Assembly: GCF_002278925.1 (NCBI RefSeq)
Contig: NZ_NCJH01000025.1
Span: forward strand, 1 to 46,032
DNA: 46,032 bases
Direction of reading: 5' to 3'
From: Polaromonas sp. 39-63-25
Lineage (GTDB): Bacteria; Pseudomonadota; Gammaproteobacteria; Burkholderiales; Burkholderiaceae_C
Shown here: piece by piece, positions 41,824 to 46,032 of the stretch
How positions within the stretch are numbered: position 1 is the stretch's first letter
Layout of the letters: each line of letters begins with the position of its first letter
Notes under the pieces: model-generated
What the model saw: the letters and a program-made list of their open reading frames with translations, nothing else
The model's database searches: none
Told to the model about the DNA's origin: nothing
Position numbers and translations under genes: made by a program

Positions 41824-42066
41824 TCAGGCGCCGGTGCCCATCGCAGCCGGTGTTGCGGCGGCCCGGCCGCCCCAGTGTTGCCAGGCCTTTTCGTGGAAGA
41901 AAAAGGCAATGGCCTGAATCGCGGGCTCGAGCAGGCTCAGCGTGAGGGACAGCAGCGGATTGCCGGTCACGGCATACGCCACGCCTGCTGCCACCGTGAC
42001 GTGAACCACGTAGTAGCTGACTGTTTTTTTCAGCGTGGGCAAATTGGCACGTACAAGCTTGGCCAT
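41824..42066 (-). CDS. DUF2061 membrane protein
   Basis: 80 aa. LKKTVSYYVVHVTVAAGVAYAVTGNPLLSLTLSLLEPAIQAIAFFFHEKAWQ is the DUF2061 core: two membrane helices (about 16-35 and 41-56) followed by the conserved FFHEKAW. Inner membrane, function unknown. The ATG has AAGGAG eight bases upstream. It stands alone and diverges from the two-partner secretion genes. Confidence 0.87.
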   Translation of the reverse strand: MAKLVRANLPTLKKTVSYYVVHVTVAAGVAYAVTGNPLLSLTLSLLEPAIQAIAFFFHEKAWQHWGGRAAATPAAMGTGA

Positions 42067-42318
42067 GTTCAGACTCCTTGGGCTCCGGTGGAGGAAGTGT
42101 CAGTTTTCAGTTCGGATTGATCGATAGTTGAAACATATTGAGGCTCTGTTTATTGTGTGGATTGACTATTTAGCTGGCCAATTGAGGTTGGCTACCGCAT
42201 GGATAGAAGTTATCGCCAGCCTGGCCTTTCGTTTTCCGGCTACGTTGTTTTCCGCGCCTGGATTTGTGAAAACCTCCCAGTTTTGTTTGGTGGTTGCGAC
42301 ATCTGTAAGTCGTTTCCA

Positions 42319-42368
42319 TCAACAGCCCCCCGCGACTGTTGACGAAAGGCTCAATAAGTGCTTAATAC
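42319..42368 (+). promoter_or_regulatory. Candidate promoter and operator of the two-partner secretion genes
   Basis: TTGACG (42339-42344), an 18-base gap and TAATAC (42363-42368) form a fair sigma70 promoter about 45 bases before the tpsB start. The inverted repeat TCAACAG (42319-42325)/CTGTTGA (42336-42342) overlaps the -35 box, with an outer TTTC/GAAA extension, and could be a repressor site. Confidence 0.45.
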
Positions 42369-42411
42369 AATTTGTTGCTTTACGTAAATATTTTTAACAA
42401 TCAAATTTTCC

Positions 42412-44148
42412 TTGAAGCGTCACTACCTGCGGCCTTCATTTTTGCTGGTTTCCTGCCTGGTGCTTTTGGCGCCGGGTGGCTCGTCTGTTTTCGCCCAGAC
42501 AGTCCGCCGGCCGGACGCCGGTACCCTGCAGGAGCCGCAACGCCAGATTCCCCTGCTGCCCAAGCCGGGCGCGCCGCCGATCAGCCTGCCTGCCGGAAAA
42601 CCGGTCCCGCCGGTTCAGGCCGCGGTGTCCATCACGCCGGCCGGGTTCCACTTCGAGGGCAACAGCCTCTTTGACCAGGAAACCCTGGCGGCCCTGCTGG
42701 CGGATCGCGTCAACCGGTCCACCGACCTGGCAGGACTGACCGAAGCCGCAGCCCTCGTCAGCCGGTATTACCGGGCGCAGGGTTACCTTCTGACGGAAGC
42801 CTATCTGCCCGAGCAGGCCTTCCAGGCGGTCGGCGGGACGGTCACCATTGCCGTGATCGAGGCGCGCATCGGCAGGGTCCATGTGGAGTTCGAGGGCGAC
42901 AACGGGTCGGCGTCCTACGCCCGGCGCGTGGTGGGCGCCAATCTGCAACCCGGGGCGTTGATCAGCGAATACCTGCTGGACAAGCCCGTGCTGCTTCTGC
43001 GTGACCTGGCCGGCGTGGAAGCCAGCGCCACGGTCGAGCCGGGCCAGCGGCCCGGGCAGGCCGACGTGACCGTGACGATTCGGGCGCAGGGTTCGCAGGT
43101 GGATGGCTGGGTGGCCGTGGACAACTTCGGCGCACGCGCGGCCGGGCCCCTGCATGTGTCGGCCAACCTCAATGTCAGCAACCTGCTGGGGCGCGGCGAT
43201 GTATTCAGCGCGCGCGTCCAGACCAGCAACGCCACACGCAGCAATTTGTACCGCCTGGCGTACGCGGTTCCTGTCGATGCCGCCGGAACCCGGCTCGCGG
43301 TCAGTGCCGCCCGGACCGACTACGCCCTGGGCGAACAATTTGCAGCGCTGGGGGCCACCGGCAAAGCGGACATCCTGGGCGTTTCCCTGACCCGGCCGCT
43401 GATCCGTTCGCGTGACAACAACCTGTATGGTCTGCTCAGCCTGGAACACAAAAAATTCAGCGACCAGATCGCCACTCCGGCCAACGACAGTGAGCGCCGC
43501 ATCGCATCAGCGCGTATCGGCTTGCTGGGCAATTTCTCCGATCTCCTGGTCGGGGCCGGCGGTTTCAACAGTTACGCCCTGACCGGGACGCTGGGGCGCA
43601 CCCGGCTGGATGTGATCAGCCTCGGTTTCGACCAGGGCCCCGGCGGCCTGCGGACGGCAGGCGGCTTCGGCAAGCTCAATCTCGAATTCCAGCGTACCCA
43701 GCTGTTCGGCAGCGTGTCCAGTGTGCTGCTGGGCTTTCAGACCCAGCTGGCCTCCCGAAACTTGGCTTCCGCCGAAAAAATGGCGCTGGGCGGCCCCAAC
43801 GGGGTGAGGGGCTACCCGGTGGGCGAGGGCATCGGGGATACCGGGCTGTTGCTCAATCTCGAATACCGCTATCAGTTGCCTGCGCCCGCCACGCTGGCCG
43901 GTGAGCCGGTGAGCCTGGCGGCCTTTTATGACTACGGAACAGTCCGGTTCAATCAGGATGATTCTGCAGTACCCGGCGTCACCAACCGGATCGCCCTGGG
44001 CTCCGTGGGCATAGGCGCGCTGGCCGGGCGAATCAACAATTTCCTGATCACTACCTACCTGGCCTGGCGCACCACGCGGCCCACGCCATCCACGGGTGAC
44101 CCGGACCGTTCGCCGCGCGCCTGGGTGTCCGCCCAGAAGTGGTTCTGA
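42412..44148 (+). CDS. TpsB outer-membrane transporter (ShlB/FhaC/HecB family)
   Basis: 578 aa from a TTG at 42412; no better start is seen and the ribosome site is poor. Signal peptide about 1-29 (SSVFA-Q). Proline-rich linker, two POTRA domains (first from ITPAGFHFEGNSLFDQETLAALL at about 75; second from IGRVHVEFEGDNG), then a 16-strand barrel. The TpsB signature GGPNGVRGYPVGEG (about 461-474) with its VRGY tetrad is intact, and the chain ends in Phe. It exports the TpsA protein encoded 21 bases downstream. Confidence 0.93.
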   Translation: MKRHYLRPSFLLVSCLVLLAPGGSSVFAQTVRRPDAGTLQEPQRQIPLLPKPGAPPISLPAGKPVPPVQAAVSITPAGFHFEGNSLFDQETLAALLADRVNRSTDLAGLTEAAALVSRYYRAQGYLLTEAYLPEQAFQAVGGTVTIAVIEARIGRVHVEFEGDNGSASYARRVVGANLQPGALISEYLLDKPVLLLRDLAGVEASATVEPGQRPGQADVTVTIRAQGSQVDGWVAVDNFGARAAGPLHVSANLNVSNLLGRGDVFSARVQTSNATRSNLYRLAYAVPVDAAGTRLAVSAARTDYALGEQFAALGATGKADILGVSLTRPLIRSRDNNLYGLLSLEHKKFSDQIATPANDSERRIASARIGLLGNFSDLLVGAGGFNSYALTGTLGRTRLDVISLGFDQGPGGLRTAGGFGKLNLEFQRTQLFGSVSSVLLGFQTQLASRNLASAEKMALGGPNGVRGYPVGEGIGDTGLLLNLEYRYQLPAPATLAGEPVSLAAFYDYGTVRFNQDDSAVPGVTNRIALGSVGIGALAGRINNFLITTYLAWRTTRPTPSTGDPDRSPRAWVSAQKWF

Positions 44149-44169
44149 CTGCGGCCCAAGCGAACAGCC

Positions 44170-46032
44170 ATGACCCATCCATCCGCAAAACACGGCGCCT
44201 ACCGCCCCTGGGCGGTTCGCACGGTGGTGGTTCGCCTGTCACGCAAGCTCACCGCCACGTATCGCCTGCGCAGTGGCCGTGTGTTGTCGCGCCTGCTGGC
44301 AGCCATGCTGGCGGGCTTTTCAACGCTGGCGACGGCCTTGCCTGAGGGCGCCAGCCTCGTGGCCGGCCAGGCAAACATCAGCACACCCAACGTCAACGCC
44401 ATGGTGGTGACCCAGGGCAGCGACAAGGCCATCCTGAACTGGCAAAGCTTCAATATAGGCACGGGGCAGTCCATGCAGTTTGTGCAGCCTGGTGCGGCCT
44501 CGGTCGCGCTGAACCGGGTGGTGGGAGCGGCTCCGTCCTCCATTTATGGCTCGCTCAGCGCCAATGGCCAGGTGTTTCTGATCAACCCCGCCGGTGTCAT
44601 GTTTGCGCCCGGTGCGCAAGTCCATGTGGGCGGCCTGGTCGCGTCCACCCTGGCCCTGAGCAACGAGGACTTCATGGCCGGCCGCTACACCTTCAGCGGC
44701 AGTGGCAATGCAGGTGCCGTGACCAACGGCGGAAACATCCGGGCCGCGCACGGCGGCTACGTGCTGCTGGCTGCTCCCAACGTAAGCAACACCGGGTCCA
44801 TCAACGCCGCCGCCGGCTCGGTGGGGTTGGTGGCGGGCGCGCGTGTTTCGGTGGACACCTCAGGTGCGGGCCTGGTGAGCTTTTCGGTCGATGCCGCAGC
44901 AGCCAACGCCGTCGCCGCCAACAGCGGCGTGATCACGGCGCAGGGCGGGCAGGTCGCCGTGCTGGCCAGTGCCCTGGGCGATGTGATGGCCACCGTCATC
45001 AACCAGACCGGCGTGATACGCGCCACCTCCGCTACCGAGCGCAACGGCCTGATTGTGCTGAGCGGCGGAAAAACCGGCGTCGTGGCTGTGAACGGTGAGC
45101 TCAATGCCTCAGGTGCGGACGGCGGGCAAACCGGTGGCATGGTCCAGGTGCTGGGCGACAAGGTGGTTCTGGCCGCAGGCGCACGAATCGATACATCGGG
45201 GCAGGCCGGCGGCGGCACTGTGTTGATTGGCGGTAACTACCAGGGCAAGGGTGCCGAGCAAAACGCCTCCCTGACCCTGGTTGCGCGCGATGCGGTGATC
45301 GATGCGAGTGCCACAGGCTCAGGTGATGGCGGAAAGGTGGTCGTCTGGTCGGATGCTGCCACTGGTTTTTATGGCGCGATCAAGGCAACCGGTGGGTTCG
45401 ACTCCGGCCATGGCGGCTTTGCCGAAGTGTCCGGCAAACAGACGCTGGCGTTCGACGGTTCCGCCAACTTCGGGGCTGCCCGCGGTGAGGCGGGCACCTT
45501 GCTGCTGGATCCGCTGAACATTGTTGTCAGCAACGCGGGACCGGCGACCTATGCCGATGTCAGCACTTTTGCGGCACAGTCCGGCACGACGCAAACCGTA
45601 TCCGTGGCAACCCTCAACGCGGTTGCAGGGAACATCACGCTTCAGGCAAGCAACGACATCACGCTCAGCAATGCATTGGCCGTCACGGGAAGCCGCAGTG
45701 TCAGTCTTGAAGCCAACAACAACATCAACGTCAACGCGGCGCTCAGTGTCACCGGCGCGGGCGCCATCAACCTCAAGGCCGATGCCGACAACAGCGGCGC
45801 CGGCACGTTGGCACTGGGCGCCGCACTGACGTCCCAGGCCGGCGGCATCAGCCTGTCGGGCACCAGTGTGACCAGCACGGCGGCAGGCAGCATCACCACG
45901 ACAGGTGCCGCCAACGGCAACGGCGGCGCGGTCAGCATCACGGGCACGGGTGCGGTCAATCTGTCAGGCGCGATCACGGCCACGGGCGGGACGGCGAGTG
46001 CGGGAAATGTCGGGCGTGCAGGTGGCGCGGTG
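44170..46032 (+). CDS. TpsA exoprotein (filamentous hemagglutinin-like), 5' part
   Basis: Open from ATG 44170 to the right edge, 621 codons, no stop. An extended N-terminal region with a signal peptide ends near ATALPEG (about residue 60). The TPS secretion domain follows: GQANISTPNVNAMVVTQGS, ILNWQSFNIGTGQSMQFVQP and the hallmark FLINPAGVMFAPGAQVHVGG. Later come beta-helix repeats, then AGTLLLDPLNIVVSNAG at about 443-459, typical of large haemagglutinin-like proteins, then Ser/Thr/Gly/Ala-rich imperfect repeats. Probably a surface adhesin or haem/haemagglutinin-type exoprotein; the functional C-terminus is outside the window. Confidence 0.92.
   Translation, partial: MTHPSAKHGAYRPWAVRTVVVRLSRKLTATYRLRSGRVLSRLLAAMLAGFSTLATALPEGASLVAGQANISTPNVNAMVVTQGSDKAILNWQSFNIGTGQSMQFVQPGAASVALNRVVGAAPSSIYGSLSANGQVFLINPAGVMFAPGAQVHVGGLVASTLALSNEDFMAGRYTFSGSGNAGAVTNGGNIRAAHGGYVLLAAPNVSNTGSINAAAGSVGLVAGARVSVDTSGAGLVSFSVDAAAANAVAANSGVITAQGGQVAVLASALGDVMATVINQTGVIRATSATERNGLIVLSGGKTGVVAVNGELNASGADGGQTGGMVQVLGDKVVLAAGARIDTSGQAGGGTVLIGGNYQGKGAEQNASLTLVARDAVIDASATGSGDGGKVVVWSDAATGFYGAIKATGGFDSGHGGFAEVSGKQTLAFDGSANFGAARGEAGTLLLDPLNIVVSNAGPATYADVSTFAAQSGTTQTVSVATLNAVAGNITLQASNDITLSNALAVTGSRSVSLEANNNINVNAALSVTGAGAINLKADADNSGAGTLALGAALTSQAGGISLSGTSVTSTAAGSITTTGAANGNGGAVSITGTGAVNLSGAITATGGTASAGNVGRAGGAV

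Noticed and set aside
45640-46032. Possible tandem repeat or CRISPR-like array at the right edge
   Set aside because: The repetition is degenerate coding repetition (Gly/Ser/Thr/Ala) of the TpsA beta-helix, not regularly spaced direct repeats.

Overview
The window looks like chromosomal DNA of a high-GC betaproteobacterium of the order Burkholderiales, most likely family Comamonadaceae (Polaromonas/Rhodoferax/Variovorax type). The reasons are the protein style of the housekeeping genes (amgK divergent from lptD-surA-rsmA; metX-metW behind a SAM-II-type riboswitch) and two families of short interspersed repeats that I associate with that family. The species call is inference; no rRNA, tRNA, CRISPR array or intact insertion sequence was seen.

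Layout. (1) 1-4854: the start of an RRM RNA-binding protein, then a metal/redox-stress module: an ECF sigma factor and a small zinc-type anti-sigma on the minus strand, divergent from a TlpA-like thioredoxin and a bufferin-type operon (Cys- and Met-rich secreted precursor BufA, MNIO/DUF692 enzyme BufB, DUF2063 partner BufC, DoxX membrane protein). A 28-nt spaced promoter motif occurs before both tlpA and bufA. (2) 4883-10408: ammonium channel with a sigma54 promoter, a TMEM165-type manganese exporter behind a yybP-ykoY riboswitch, metX-metW behind a SAM-II riboswitch, and a chromate transporter with a dispersed repeat embedded in its coding sequence. (3) 10435-23835: SulP anion transporter, DUF72 protein, M20 peptidase, alpha/beta hydrolase, MFS transporter, rsmE, amgK, lptD, surA, rsmA, ending at a strong two-way terminator. 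(4) 23854-27386: exported barnase-type ribonuclease with its barstar inhibitor, a possible third small ORF, and malic enzyme.

(5) 27748-41040 is an accessory catabolic region of about 13 kb. One leftward array carries two EthD-like proteins, a possible 51-residue ORF, a TIM-barrel isomerase-like protein, a GMC oxidoreductase, a ketosteroid-dehydrogenase-like flavoprotein, a zinc alcohol dehydrogenase, a TRAP binding protein, a decayed TRAP permease, an SDR, a YciI-like protein and an intact TRAP permease pair. It diverges from an IclR regulator and an SMP-30/gluconolactonase. Together they read as uptake of an organic acid followed by several oxidations and a lactone opening; the substrate cannot be told from sequence. 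(6) 41055-46032: an unknown small protein, a DUF2061 membrane protein, and a two-partner secretion system (TpsB transporter plus the first 621 codons of its TpsA exoprotein, which runs off the window).

The best candidates for little-described biology are the bufferin module with its shared promoter motif and Met-rich precursor tail, the multi-oxidase catabolic region with its relic transporter, and the repeat family that supplies stop codons and part of a ChrA membrane segment.
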